Shown: positions 1 through 12,960 of the stretch, piece after piece
How the letters are laid out: each line of letters opens with the position of its first letter
Numbering within the stretch: position 1 is the stretch's first letter
NCBI GenBank assembly: GCA_022818135.1
Contig: JAFMSR010000003.1
Coordinates: forward strand, 13,565,325 to 13,629,324
Reading direction: 5' to 3'
Length of the DNA stretch: 64,000 nt
From: Saxidomus purpurata
Lineage: Eukaryota; Mollusca; Bivalvia; Venerida; Veneridae
The notes under the pieces: model-generated
What the model was told of the DNA's origin: nothing
The model's database searches: none
The model's input: the letters and a program-made list of their open reading frames with translations, nothing else
Made by a program: the position numbers and the translations under genes

Positions 1-2456
1 AATTAACGGTTATCGTTTATATTGACCTCTCGTTAGCCAAAAAAAAATCCATGCGCAGGTTAGCAGACAGGGTGACCCCTGCGCGTGACCTCTGTAGGTG
101 GGCCAATGGAAATTTTACTTTCATGTTACAGCTCAATCTATATGCTGACGTATACAACACGCGCAGTAAACCGAAAGTAGCATAACGTGATGTACAGTGT
201 TTACAAAAACACATGCATGTCTGTCGAGTGTGTAACAAAATATGCCGGTGTGCAAAGGTTATATAATACACACATATCTTGATAACTTAAGCAAATGTAG
301 AAAATATATAAAGGGGGTCAATATACGTTTCCGTAATGTTGTACTAAACTAATGCGTTGAATATATCCTGCAAAAATAAAAGTGGCAGAAAAAACAAAGA
401 TATGTATCTTCAACACTTTTAACTTTCTCCACCTTTAAGTCTTTTATATAAACAATCTATTAACAAAAATCAAAACATTTCCGCTGGACAACGTATAATG
501 GAAACACACTGTAAAACGGTTTGTTGGATGATTTGTTCAGACTACATGTAGTTTGTCTGTCCGAATCTAAGTGTTCCTTCCAGGAAGGGAACAATAAACA
601 ACATCCGCGTATTCAGTAAGATTAATACATGAACTATGTAAGTGCGTGTCACCTGAGAAAAAAAACTACTGTCAATTTTTAAGCTTGAGATTTCACATGA
701 TTTGAATTACTCTCAAGATGTGTTAAAAAAAAGAATGGATTCGAAAAAAAAACTTAACTGATAATTTTAGGCTAATACCTTGACAAAATAATCTTCCAAG
801 TATTTTTAAAAAGTGCTCGTTTGTTTGGATTCAGCGATACAAGAATTAATTGTTTAATAAAGGTCTTTATCAATATTTATACAGTACTGATATGTTCTTT
901 AGTGACGAGGGAATGCTAACATTGCTCAAAAACGTAAGTTTGCTTCAACATTATAGATAAAACTTTTAATCAGAAATTGTCCATGTCATATCATCGAGTT
1001 GTGATAAGATGTGCCGTATACGGTTTTAATGGTCGTACACAGTTTTAACGGCCACCGCTAACGCCATCGCCATTAAAATGTTTCCGACCATTAAAAACCA
1101 AATTTACAGTCTCGCAAATGTAAAACTTACAAAACAGTTAACACTGTATTCCAACACACTACCGATGTAACGTCGTTTCTGATTGGTTACGTCATTTGAA
1201 TTTGCGACTATTAAATTGAACGGCATTTGAATTTGCGACTATTAAAGTGAACGGCGTTTTAAGGTGGAATGCGCCTCAAATTTATTTATCGAATTCTCTT
1301 CTCACATTTGCAACATGTATATTTCAGCATACATCCGATTTCACAGCGAATTTCTTTTTTTAATATCTTGTTAACTTTTTCTTCAGTAGTGCTTCAAACA
1401 TAGCTACTGATGTCACTTCTTTACCAGCGCGCTTTCCTACGCTGTCGGCAGGTTTTTAAGCTGTAACGTTTTGCTTTTGTAAATTATTTCCAACCTACTA
1501 ATTTGTTCTTATATCTTTAAATAAAAGCTACAAACTGATATAAAATTCGACGTTAAAAATTTGACGTTGTAACCGCTATGCACGGATTTGTGACGTCAAA
1601 TTGAAAATAAATGTACGGAAGCCTATTAGGGCCGTTTTGACTTAGAACCTAGGGAGTACAAAAATAGAACTTAGTTCTTACATCTTAGAACAAAGAACTT
1701 AGTTCTTAGAATTAAATATCAGCAGGCGCGCCATTTTCGAGGAAAGAAGAAGATGACCTTTTATGCTGTTTCTAATGGGCCCTGTCAGGTCTGAGAATGA
1801 ACAAATATCATAGTAATGTGCCGATTAATCGTGGTACTCGACGATTAGTCACCACACCCTCCGACGTAACGATCGACCAAAGTATTTGCATCGTGACTAT
1901 TCAGTGGTACTGTTCTTGGATAATTTATATGATGTTTTCTCAATTATTTACATATTCTTAGTGTGTTATTCCAGATACAAAATATGATGTCAGACCTTCA
2001 GGTCAAGAAGTGTGGATATCCTTAAGTAACAGTTTATGCGTTTAATACTTACGATTTTGCCTCGATGATCAGTCACAAGCATGTCCGGTCATCGGCAAAA
2101 ATGTTCAAGTCCAATTCCTAACAATATCATATAGAACGAGTCACTCTTTGAAATTGGTCAGGGGCTCTTGTGATATGCAGGCCTACGCTATATACATTTA
2201 TTTGTTTAATCTTTTGCTAATCGAAATGAGTTTTATACTTTTAAAGGAAACATAATGCAAGAACTATTGCCACAGCTGTCATTTTCAAGATGCATTTAAC
2301 ATATAGCTCTATTTTTCAGGTAATAAACATGACCTAGTACACATTGCTGTTTTGACTGTAAACAGTAAATAGTGGAGTGACGTTGATTTTAGCTGACGCT
2401 GTAAATGGGGAGATATTTACTAGACTCGAACTTATCACATACCTTTATATATTGTA
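1..2456. other. Left intergenic stretch, repeat-derived in part
   Basis: No convincing gene. Bases 588-1010 are one copy of a dispersed duplication (listed separately). Bases 1198-1260 hold two copies of a 31-bp unit built on TTTGCGACTATTAAA. Around 1655-1710 the words AGAACTTAGTTCTTA repeat and can pair into a small hairpin. The open frame at 17-271 on the minus strand has no recognisable domain and no splice context. Confidence 0.5.
588..1010 (+). repeat. Dispersed duplication, copy 1 (empty site)
   Basis: This segment, from GAACAATAAACAACATCCG to the GTCCATGTCA region, is a diverged copy of 26033-26885. They share a run of matching blocks: AGTAAGATTAATAC, TGAGATTTCACATGATTTG, GTTTAATAAAGGTCTTTAT, GACGAGG and GCTCAAAA. 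Copy 1 lacks the family A hairpin element that sits in copy 2 at the AATAAA word (here about 854-862), so it records the pre-insertion site. No coding potential is visible. It may be an old transposon body or a segmental duplication. Confidence 0.7.
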
Positions 2457-3400
2457 CATGGCTTTAAACTCAGTGTTCGGCAGTTGAGGCGAATTTTAAA
2501 AGCTAATAATCTTGCGCGACGAGGAAATCGTGCCCGAAAGGAAATTGTAAGAGATCACATTCATGCACAAATGAAAAGGTGCGTTCAATTTGTAGGTTAC
2601 CGATCTATGTGGCAAATGTTAGTGAAAGATTGTCATCTTGTAGTATCTAGAGAATATGTATTAAAGCTAATGAGAGAAATCGACCTCGAAGGGATCACTG
2701 ACCGAAAAGCACACTGATTATCAAGACGGAATTACGTCTAAAAGGGTCCAAACTTTGCGTGGCATGTTGATGGTTGTGACTAACTGAAGCCGTACGGATT
2801 TATATTCATGGGGCAATCGAAGGGTAAAGCTGACGGATATTTTGGTTTGAAGTATCTAATAGAAACAAGTCGCTCTCTTTGATAGCGACATATTACCTAG
2901 ACACATTAAAGAAGTTAGGCATTGCCGACAGGGGAACTGAAAATGCAAGACTTTCTTTGAGTTTTATATTTTGGAAAAGTGTGTCAAATCAGCATTTAGA
3001 ATCTTGTTAGGGATTATTGAGACGGCAAGGACATATTGGGTGCACATAACCTTGATACAATCAATCTTTTGCATATTGAGTGTTTAAGATATTGCTTTAC
3101 GAATTTAATCCAAGCAGAGCTTTATATGATAGCGCAGCAATGGAATGCTCACGAGATGCGACCCCAGATGTATTCTGATAATCCGTGTGGAAGATTTGTA
3201 CCTGGAAACTTTAGTGTCACGTTGTTCGTCAGTAAAATGTACAGGTGTACGTCAGGAGCCATATGGTGAGCAAAACAGGCTATATTCTGATGAAATAGAG
3301 GAACTCTTCTCAGTTGTCACTGGACCATAGAAGGCCTTCGAATGCGGACGAAGCTTTAGCCTTATACACAGAAATGTTACAATTAGTGGATAAATATTCA
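2457..3400 (+). pseudogene. Degenerate DDE integrase-core (transposase-like) gene
   Basis: This is a broken integrase-core gene of a type common in invertebrate genomes, whose members copy or move DNA through a DDE catalytic triad. Frame 1 from about 2460 reads an N-terminal helical region containing VRQLRRILKANNLARR and then SREYVLKLMREIDLEGI. It is stopped by TGA at 2715 and by further TAA codons, although the same frame continues readably into KGPNFAWHVDG. The triad remnants are D at 2769 (WHVDG), D at 2927 (ADRGTEN) and E at 2999 (NQHLES). The first two D codons are out of frame with each other and all spacings are short, which points to an internal deletion. After a frameshift the C-terminal part is open at 3036-3269 (LHIECLRYCF, WNAHEMRPQ). 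No terminal repeats were found. The family assignment is from memory of conserved words; the breaks are directly visible. Confidence 0.75.
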
Positions 3401-4640
3401 CAAGACTGAAGATGATCTACAATTGTACGGACACAAACCATGATTGTTATATAATTGAAAGGAAAGAATCGTTCTGCACAAACAAATGATGGTGCCCATT
3501 GGAATGGAAAGCTTGTCTAAATAGTTCGATTTTTAAGACAGTGTTTCAGACAAACACCAAAATAACAACCTTCTACACATTTCTATACATATTGGTCTAT
3601 GTTGGGTTGCATACGTTGCTTTAGATTTTTTTGGATCCTGCACCATATCCTAAAGTATTATTTGGGTGTAGTTTTCCTTGATGTGAGTTTTATGACCAGC
3701 ATCTAGGAAAACTTTACAACAAAGACCAACATGCACAGAAAAGTGTGTAGCGGGTTGTTATTATGAGGTTGATCAGTCAAACGTTGTCTTAAAAAATGGG
3801 GAAAAATAGAAGCAATGGGCGCTGCCATTTTGTTTGTTTGTGTAAGGTGAACTGTGTATCTCCCCCATGTACCAGACACCAAATATATATGTTTTTGGCC
3901 TTTCTATTTTGAGAAGATATCATCTAAAACTCATTGTGGCCATAGCAACCTGAGATCTGCATAATTATAATGAAATTCTTTGAACACGTTTGGTATAGCT
4001 TCATGCAAGGAACATCGCTGCCAAGATTAACGAACATGGTTTATCGTGAAACATTCAAACAAGCATAAACTTATTCAATTAAAGTAAAGTGATATATTGA
4101 AATTAAAGTGACAGTACCCAAATTTTAGAAACATTTTTTTCTATGACTAGGGTGCGTGGTTTCTGACGGCCTAGTTAAATAAATACTAAATCGAAAGGAA
4201 TAGGCAGATCCGACATTTGTTATTAAATGTTTTATTTAACCTAGGTGTATATAATGTATGTATGTTATCTGAAAATAGAAAACGTTTAAATTTTGTTAGA
4301 AACACACACGCAAGAATTACAATCTGAAGACGTCATATCTTTTACGAAAAACATTGTGCAAGTAAACCATAAGACTAAAAATCTCGAAACTGGGCCAACA
4401 TCCAGTAGCTAGGATGACCCATTCTAATGTGAAATTATTCCTATTTGGAATATCACCAGAAATAATTAAAATAATTGAAGGTATTAAATTCTTGAAGAGT
4501 ACATTCCAATTCGGTTTATTTACCTTCTAAAATCCCCTTTCTACTTCCGGTAGCTTCCATTGATTCCTTGTTTCCCAATGTGTACTTAACAAAATCACGT
4601 TCGTCTATTACGAAGGGTTATAGCTCCAGTGTCTTTAATA
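3401..4640. other. Non-coding stretch
   Basis: No open frame of note and no repeat family that I can name. The composition is AT-rich like the rest of the intergenic sequence. Confidence 0.4.
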
Positions 4641-4905
4641 ACCCAGCGAGTTATTGACCTTGGCAAAGACATCATGCCTTTATTTTAATGGAAATTGCTG
4701 AAGTTTCAAACACAAGAAAGTAGGTCATGGTCAGCCAGTGGTTAAGTCGAATATAGTGGCAAAACTGTATACATGGTCTAAATTCAATTGATGAAGCTTC
4801 AAAATCAGAAAGTATGTTAGTAGGTAGAGGTTAAGGTCAGCCAAGGTCAAAGTCTAAATATGCATGCAAAACTATCCATATGGTTCAAATGTCTGGAGCT
4901 TAAAC
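4640..4905 (-). repeat. GGTCAAGGTCAGCCA-type dispersed repeat
   Basis: The words GGTCATGGTCAGCCA, GGTTAAGGTCAGCCAAGGTC, AAGTCTAAATATGCATGC and AAAACTATCCATATGG also occur in modified form at 21870-22140. Internal copies run head to tail roughly every 70-110 bases. No coding capacity is visible. The sequence joins directly to an AGCTCACC-type fragment at 4908. Confidence 0.55.
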
Positions 4906-4907
4906 AA

Positions 4908-5010
4908 GAGGGTCAAGATGGCCGTATATCTCTCACCTGGCTACCATTGGCGATAACACAAGGTCAAGAATCGCATCACGGGAAAGATCAATCTTGACCT
5001 TGGTGTCCCG
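4908..5010 (-). repeat. AGCTCACC-family element, truncated fragment
   Basis: It starts with AACAAGAGGGTCAAGATGGCC followed by TCTCTCACCTGGC, a variant of the terminal block seen at 52164, 55886 and (inverted) 29043. Only the end is retained. Confidence 0.55.
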
Positions 5011-5256
5011 GTAAGGTTGCAGATTTTTCTCACCCTGTGACATTTGTCGCCTTCTTACTGCATAAAGATTCAACTGGGGAGGAAATTTTGTTATGAAATC
5101 TAGCTACCCAGCTCTTTAATATACTCAAGCAAACTATCACAAACCGTTTTAACAAGATTTTGTTATTATTTCAATAAGTACAATTTGAATTTTAGCATTC
5201 ATTTTTACAGGAAGGTTAATTCTATAAAATATTTAACTGTCAAAAGGTCAAATACA

Positions 5257-6125
5257 TAGAGGATAATTGTTGGTTTCGGTGTAAGATCATGTTATAATTT
5301 CACCGAGTGAGCACCAAAAGTGATATTTTCACGAGTGGCGGAGCCACGAGTGAAAATAACAACTTTTGGTGTTCACGAGTGAAATTAACGTGATATTACA
5401 CCGATACCAACAATTTTTCTGTTTATTTTATGGTTAAAACTCTACTTTTATTGAGTTTGTTTCTACAAAATATCGAAAATCGCGGGAAACGTCACCAGAA
5501 ACATAGCGCAAATGACGTCATCGTCGCATGGTTTCCGGCATTAATTGCGCTCGGTATACTTTTTACGTAAATCCGGGTTAAAGATTGCAAAACAGTGAAA
5601 AATAAAAATGGTAATCCACTGTTTCGAAACTGTGGATTATCACTTTTATTTCACTGAAAACTCTATAATTCACTGAAAAACATAAAATTAAATAGAGGAT
5701 AATTGTTGTTTTCGGTGTAAGATCACGTTATAATTTCACCGAGTGGGCACCAAAAGTGATATTTTCACGAGTGGCGCAGCCACGAGTGAAAATAACTACT
5801 TTTGGTGTTCACGAGTGAAATTAACGTGATATTACACCGATACCAACAATTTTTCTGTTTATTTTATGGTTAGAACTCTACTTTTATTGAGTTTGTTTAT
5901 ATGAAATATCGAAAATCGCGGGAAACGTCATCAAAAAATATAGTGCAAATGACGTCATTTAAACGACGTCATCGTCGCATGGTTTCCAGCATTAATTACG
6001 CTCGGTATACTTTTTGACGTAAATCCGGGTTAAAGATTGCAAAAACAGTGAAAAATAAAAATGGTAATCCACTGTTTCAAAACTGTGGATTATCACTTTT
6101 ATTTCACTGAGAAAACATAAAATAA
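5257..6125 (+). repeat. Family B hairpin element, two tandem copies
   Basis: Two copies with a period of 436 bases both start with TAGAGGATAATTGTTG (5257 and 5693). Each copy has two foldbacks. The first is a long imperfect hairpin of roughly 75-base arms meeting at CACGAGTGGC..GCCACGAGTG (centres near 5339 and 5777). The second is a short palindrome around GTAATCCACTGTTTCGAAAC with its complement (about 5609-5643 and 6060-6095). Each ends in TTTCACTGA...AACATAAAAT. No coding frame is present, so this is a non-autonomous, MITE-like element. A third, reverse-oriented copy lies at 45393-45933 in a TAB2 intron. Confidence 0.8.
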
Positions 6126-8149
6126 AAAAGTTAATTGAAAATAGTGATTTAGTATAATTGTTTACATGCCATCACGTGAAATTGCCCATCATCACGTGGT
6201 ATCTTGTGAAGGCAGTGATTTGAGAGCGGAGCTAAACCAGTCAAATCGCTGTGAGGAGTTTGATACTCAAAGTCGCGCCGACCATCTGTTTTAAAGATAG
6301 TTCTTGTTACGAATCATTTGACAAATGTAAAGTAAAAACGTTGTCAAAGCGTAAAACCCCAGTTCGCCGAAAAGCACTGAATTAATCTTATTCTTTGCAT
6401 GTTCTGTAATTGAATAGAGGCAAATAGGTAAATTACACTAAACAATCGATGAAAACAAATGTTAGTTGACCATCGTGCATGTGAATTGGAGAAACCAGTT
6501 TAGAAATGATCTAATGCGTATGTGAAACTGTGTAGTGTGGGGTACACATGGGACATAACTGAGTGCAAAAATTATCTCGGAAAGGGAATTTAACAACATT
6601 TTGTTCATTGAATATTAAAGTTGTTTTTTAAAAGAAAATATTCAATAAATCAGTACACTATATAGCTTATTATTTACTTTGCAAAAGTGTTGACGGAATA
6701 TGATTGATATTTGGTTAGCAAGTACTGGATAAGAACAGATAAAAGCACGGCTGTTAATTCATATTTTGTTTACTGGCTACTTATGTGGGCTTACAAAATA
6801 GAATATGAAGGTGTAAGTCGGTAACATCATTCTATGTCCATGTATAAGTTGGAAAAATTAAGAACAGTGGCAACACCAAAAGGGCATGGTAGGCACTAGG
6901 CATACAGTCCGTCTTATGTTAAGATATTACAATTCTTGTTAACTGAGTGTCTTGTCTCGTTTAAATTGTTTTCTATCTTCTCAAATAATTGTGATATCTT
7001 GTTAATGACAATATGCAATGTCTTAACATAAAACAACTATGGCGTTCCATACATATCATGTACACTGTTTCAGGTGGTTAGCGTTTGTAGGTATATCGTG
7101 TTTCGTCCATACCAGGAAAAAACCTTCCACGTCATCCACAGAACACACACGTTTTACTTTACTTTTTAGCTCCACTGAGAACTTGTACTCAGGGTGAGCT
7201 ACTATGCTTATCTCTGAAAATTACTCGTATTTTTTGTGAGCTCTGGGGAATACTCGCGTACTTTAGCAATCGTAGGAAATTCATCGGATACCTTTACACT
7301 TAGTGTAAATTCTCGTAGCAGAATTAGCATATCATAGGATGAAGACACTGTGCATTTTGAATTATGAAATAAATTAAATTTTAAGTTAAAAAAATAATTT
7401 TAATTTCAAAATAAATTTTAAGTGACTTTTTCCTCTTTAATACAAAATATACATGATGTTTATACTATTATGTTTCATGAAAAATAAATGTTTGATTATC
7501 GAAATGTTTATTTATTTTCAATTAATAGTAGTAAATATCATTTACTTGCTGCTTCTCGTCCCTTTCTGTCCCCTGTTATTTTAGTTTAAAGTATAGAAAT
7601 TTTAAAATATTCAAAACCACAACAAATAAAGCTTTTGAAATTTATAGAAAAACTGAAACTTAAAATGTAGAAAAGATTCTAATGTTTTAGTATTTTATGA
7701 TATTTTTTGTTTTTTTTGAAAAGCAACATGTTATTCGTAACAATCGCGTTAATTCTTCACATTTCAGGGATTGGTGCGACACGCCAATTTTAAAATATTT
7801 TCATTATACATGTCATCATAAAATCGAGCTGAGATACTTCTTAATCCTATTTGGAAAAAAACTTTGCCTAATATAAACGTTTAAATACTGTTTACATCTT
7901 CAGTCCCCTTGTCGTAGTTCAGTTCCAGTAATGAATAATGTTTAAAACAAAACCGGCTAATTCATCAAATTTGCAGGGTGAATATAATGAAACACCACTA
8001 CAACAATGAATGAAAGCTGACTGGAATTGGTAAAGCTCAAATTTCTTGTACTGATCTTCATCCACACACATCGAAATCTTTGTCGAGATCTTTGTTAAGC
8101 CAATTGTTACTTTCGGTGACGATGATAAGATACCAATCCAGCTAACTCA
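6126..8149. other. AT-rich intergenic stretch
   Basis: No gene. A small degenerate AGCTCACC-type fragment (TAGCTCCACTGAGAAC...CAGGGTGAGCTACTATG) lies near 7169-7210. A GAGAGCGGAGCTAAACC word and two CATCACGTG sites lie at 6165-6245 without a clear context. Confidence 0.4.
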
Positions 8150-8431
8150 TTAAAATGGATGGTAATAACGAATGAATTGTTCAATAACGGCCAAGGTAAA
8201 AATATCTGTCTCTGGTTTCATAGCTAAAATAGCAAGATATGTCTTTACAGTACAGTAAATATAGGCAACTGACACAATAACAAGACCAACTTTAATTATG
8301 GAAGCCAGAACTACACTGAGAGGCCGTGTCCCTCCTCGTAGGATACAAGACGGTTCGAGAAAATCAAGCAGATTCTTCAGTCTTCTCAGATTCCGATTGC
8401 ATTGAATAAATTGTGTGTGTAACTGTTCCAG
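8150..8431 (-). CDS. Candidate terminal exon with one membrane segment
   Basis: The minus strand is open for 94 codons from just after an AG at 8433-8432 to a TAA at 8152-8150. There is no ATG near the beginning, so if real it would be a 3' terminal exon. Residues about 1-30 are charged and amphipathic (QCNRNLRRLKNLLDFLEP). A hydrophobic stretch follows (PLSVVLASIIKVGLVIVSVA) and extends through AYIYCTVKTYLAILA, which looks like a transmembrane helix. The short tail ends IRYYHPF. The acceptor's pyrimidine tract is weak and no partner exon was found. I do not recognise the family. It could be a gene fragment, a relic or a chance frame. Confidence 0.3.
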   Translation of the reverse strand: MEQLHTQFIQCNRNLRRLKNLLDFLEPSCILRGGTRPLSVVLASIIKVGLVIVSVAYIYCTVKTYLAILAMKPETDIFTLAVIEQFIRYYHPF

Positions 8432-8770
8432 CTATTATGCCAGACAAACTTGACCAGTTCCGTTTAACTTTCACTTATTGTTGTTGCTGTTATTTCACTG
8501 AAACTCGAGAATTATATCGTTATTTTTACGAAAACTGATAAACTTATCTTGATACATGTATTATTCCGTATAAGTCCTTCGTAAATGTAACAAACGTGTA
8601 TTAAACTAGTAAATCCAATAAATGTCTGTCAACTATCGAATATGAAGGGCAAAAGGTGTATCTAAAAGGTCATTCACACGGATTTATCAGCGTGCGGGAA
8701 GGTACTAAGACACTAAACACATTTGCAGTTATATTCTTTCCTCATCATTTAGCATAAATTAAAAATAAAA

Positions 8771-8885
8771 TTTGTTTGTTTTGAGTGGATATGGAATAAG
8801 TGTCACGCGCTCGTTAAAATATCAAAATTGTATAACTCCTCGATGAGATATATTCCATATCCACTCAAAACAAACAAATATCCTC
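8771..8885 (-). repeat. Family A hairpin element, short copy
   Basis: Arms built on TTTGTTTGTTTTGAGTGGAT plus ATGGAATA (left, 8771-8798) and their near-perfect complement (right, about 8850-8880) flank a short centre containing CACGCGCTCGTTAAAAT. The right edge reads TATCCTCCA, the complement of the GGAGGATA end seen in other family A copies, so this copy is in reverse orientation. It is non-coding. Confidence 0.75.
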
Positions 8886-11800
8886 CATTAGTGTATACGT
8901 CCGTGTCAAGCTACGAAGTGCGGTCAAACAAAAACTTTCTTTTGACTTCTTTAATGTATTTATAAATCTAGATCTATCATTACTTGAACAAGATCGTATA
9001 AAAGAGTTTTTTTAACAAATTTGTTATTTGCTCAAGCTGTTTGGGACCCAATCTCAACGCAATATTTCCTTTCACTTCCTTATGCGTATGTTCTGCGGGC
9101 TTCGAAGGGGCCCTGCTTTAAGCATAAATAAAATAATTTGTGATCATACACACTCTGGGCAGAAATACAAATTCAAAAATGATGGATTATTTTCTTTATG
9201 ATAGATGCTTATATAGAGTTTAGCATGAATTATTCAAATAGCATGAAGTGCTTTCAGATATATACGTATAGATCTACTCTTATACTCTTAAATGTTTTAT
9301 TCGGACTTTTGAACTATTTTGTGTCGGAAGAGTGTAATTAGTATCGTACATAAGAAAACAGTGTTTAAAATTCGTGTATTAGTTGTCTTTTCGGACACCT
9401 AAACTGAAACACTATTTTTTTATATTTACATTTAATACTGTGGAGGTATTTAGCACAATGTTTTAGGGTTTAAAATAGATACATCTCTTGTTGTTTTTAA
9501 TTGCTTCTTGTATTCAGACTGACCTTTCCAGGATTTGGAAGCTGTTGTTTTTGCACTGAATTTTTGGTGATATCCCATATAACGGCAAACTATTCTGAGT
9601 GTATAACAGGACAGAAAGGTCAAAGAAGTGCCTCTGCACCATGCGATAATACAAACTTTGAAAGTAAACGATTGTTTCACTAGATGATCACATTATTGTC
9701 AAAATCTTGTTAATATCGGTAATTTCATACCGAAAGCTTCTGATATAATGGTCTCGATTTTGGTATATGTAAGGACCGTATGAAGCAACTGCAAATGAAA
9801 CAAAATCCCCAAGATTTGTGTTTTCTTGTGGTGAATTACGGCTGAAAATACAAAGTAGCTAATCACTTTATAAGTTACGTAAAATGTTTGTTGCCAGTCT
9901 AACCCATTATTATTGTATGTCTATCGTTTAAATCTGTTTCAAACAATAGTCAGATTGCCAGTGAGTTCAAAGTAAAAAGTTATTTCCCTATCCAAAAAGA
10001 AATTCAATTCAAGAGAGGGAAGCACAAATAAATTTGTTAGACTGCTGTATGGTACAAATGGCTTACCTCTTACAAAGCTGATGGTCGGTGATTCTATTCT
10101 TCAGACCAGTGCACACCAATGGTTTTTGCATGGTTTATTGGTCAGTAACTAAATTTTCACTGATCGGTCCTTCGCCCTATTAATTGTACTCATTGACATG
10201 TTCATTTTAGACAGTTTGCGAGATAGGGTTCAAACTTTCTCACTTAATTCTACGAAATGAGGAGCATTTTGAATTCATGTATACGTAAGTATTTTTGTAA
10301 GCTGATCTGAAGCTTTTAAATGATTCTACTATTTACTAGAACACTCACTGAATATGGTTCATACCCCCGCAAAGGTGCCTTGAACTTGGAACGCTGCCTC
10401 TGTACGTTCACTCGATTTACTCAGTTTTCATAAAAAGAAGTCAGAGGCTCTTAACCAAACTATAATCTTGACCTTTGCCGTCTTAAGAAATAAAAATATG
10501 TTCCCAAAAAGTCATTGAAAGCCTTAAAAGGGTTAAGGCTATAAAGTACTGCTCAATTTCATAGGTAATAACTCCACATTCAGATTTAAAAAATGAGACA
10601 TACTAAAATGTCTTTTCTTACACATGTATTAGAAATACATTATTATAGACAACAGATACATATTTATTAAAAACATTGCATATCAATGAATTTACCTGTA
10701 TACTGTATATATGTAAATAATGAATAATAATAAAAAAATGTCTTTTCTGTTTATAAAGGCCATATACTGTTATTCTTCTACAATTAATTTTATCTTCTGT
10801 AAGAGCCACAAGAGATAATCCTTAAGGAATTAAAAACAAGCTGGCACACGGCAGAGCTTGCCCATGCGAATTTAGATCCCTGTTGATTATTTGTTCTGTG
10901 CATTATATGACGTCTTTGCTGATTGTTCCTATGTGATCTCTGTGCTTGTTCCACGTTGAGAAGGTTCGACATTCGAGCTGTATTGTGTACCTTCTCCTTA
11001 CCCCATTTATCTTTGATTTATTTATACAAGAATTTGGTTGCTGCGCTTGAATGCTAGGTTGGGATTATATAATGTACGTATAAGGTACATGTAACAATAA
11101 GTATATCAATGTTTTATTCGTCTCTGGAAGCCTGTTCTGTTTTTTCAAGCACATTATTTATTGCAAAATTGCATCCGCTTTAAAGAAAATTATTACTTTG
11201 TCCCCATTGCAACAAATCTTTAAAAGAGACTTAAAGCAATGGCAAAACTACTTTTTATTTTACATTTAATTTCATGTGATACAGTCACAAAACCTGTATC
11301 AACTTAACGATCCTTACTCCGCTTATTACTGGTACATTACTTTTTCCACAAAAGATAGCTTGTTCTTAGAACTTAAGCATGGTGATTCAAAGAAGACGAT
11401 ATCGCGGACGGGGATTGGACTAAGCTTATTTTCAGACAGACAGACAGACAAACGGACGCTTTAAACTAACAGCCATATCGTTCAAGATGTTGTTTGTTTT
11501 GCTTACATTTTTTATTTGATAACAATAACTCATTAAGTAAACGCCTTTAGCGAAAAAGACAATGAACAAACTCTTTATGATAATTTAATGTCCGATTACA
11601 TGTGCAAAAACCAGCAACAAAAAGCATTTTACATTATATGATAATTAACAACTAGAAACATAAAGAGCTGAAGGGTGCAGTTGGTGAAGTGAAGTATTTC
11701 GGATTGAAACAAATGTACTGACCGATTATATATGTATATTTTCTATGAATGCCAATAACAATTGAACAGTACAGCTACATATTTCAAAATTTCAAGTCAA

Positions 11801-12960
11801 TGTCTTTGATACATCTGAAGAAATGTAGACTTGTTAATGAAGAAATTGACCAGGACATCTGTTTTTCAAAAGTTCTATTACTTGCACGTCTCAGTCGACT
11901 TACGATGATACATAATTAACGCTAAAAAGAATTGCAAGATTTTGCGTTTTTAGTTTTTATTCAGCAGGAGATCTGAACCAAGAAATGTGGTTTTGAAAGT
12001 CCAGATATGACCAAAAAGCACACAGAAGCTACGTATATTTAGTCATTTTAAGTCCCAGGAACACGTATACGTTTCTTTCATACTTATGTACATGTAGCAT
12101 TTTCACTAAAATGCAATGTCAGAGAGCGTAACTTATGTTTTGCAATATCTTGAAAAAACATGTGCGCTACATACGATTTATATCGCATGTACTTCGAGTT
12201 TAAAAAAGCAATGATAGGAATGTTTTCGTACCAATACTTTTGGCCGCCAATTTCGCCGGTATGCCATATTTCTTGGTAATATAAGAGCTACACGTAATGA
12301 TACATCTAAAGTGCTCCTGGGACTTTAACGACGTGTATGGCAGTTTCATGATGTGACAGTGAATAAATTTTCCTACTTAATATGGTATTGATGTTTCATG
12401 AAATATGTAAGCCTGTACCACAAAATTTAGCTCAGACACACTGATGCAAACTATGTCAATAAAAGATTTTTTTAAATAAACAGCTAACGTACAAAGGCAT
12501 TCATACACAACACAAACTATAGAAAAAGTAGTAACAAAAAAGAATTAGTATTTACTATATCAGCTGTGAACTGTTTTAGTACTCATTTGGTATTTTTGTC
12601 ACCGCCTTTTAACATAAGATAGGATTTCTATAAAAAAAACGGCACATGTAGTTTTAAAACGTTAGCTGTTCCCGTATGAAGGAATGTAATGTATCAAACA
12701 TTCGGAGTTATGTAATGACTTCAGTTTAAACATTCACAATTGAGCAAATCGTATATCCAATACACCGGTATGAAATGAGGTAGCAAACTTTGATTTGCTG
12801 CTTAAACAAAAATGACTGTAAAATCCATTCTATTTCCGTCCAATTAAAGATAAAAAACATTTGCTGAACTAGAGATTGTTTTAACGAAAAAACGTATGTA
12901 TCCCACATGTATGAAACTGGCCTTTGAGCAAATGACCCTAAATTATAAGGTGAACTACTA
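8886..12960. other. Gene-poor intergenic stretch
   Basis: No supported gene. Open frames at 9450-9683, 10618-10972, 11276-11464 and 12726-12968 are short and domain-free. A small CAGA microsatellite lies at 11433-11453. Confidence 0.4.
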
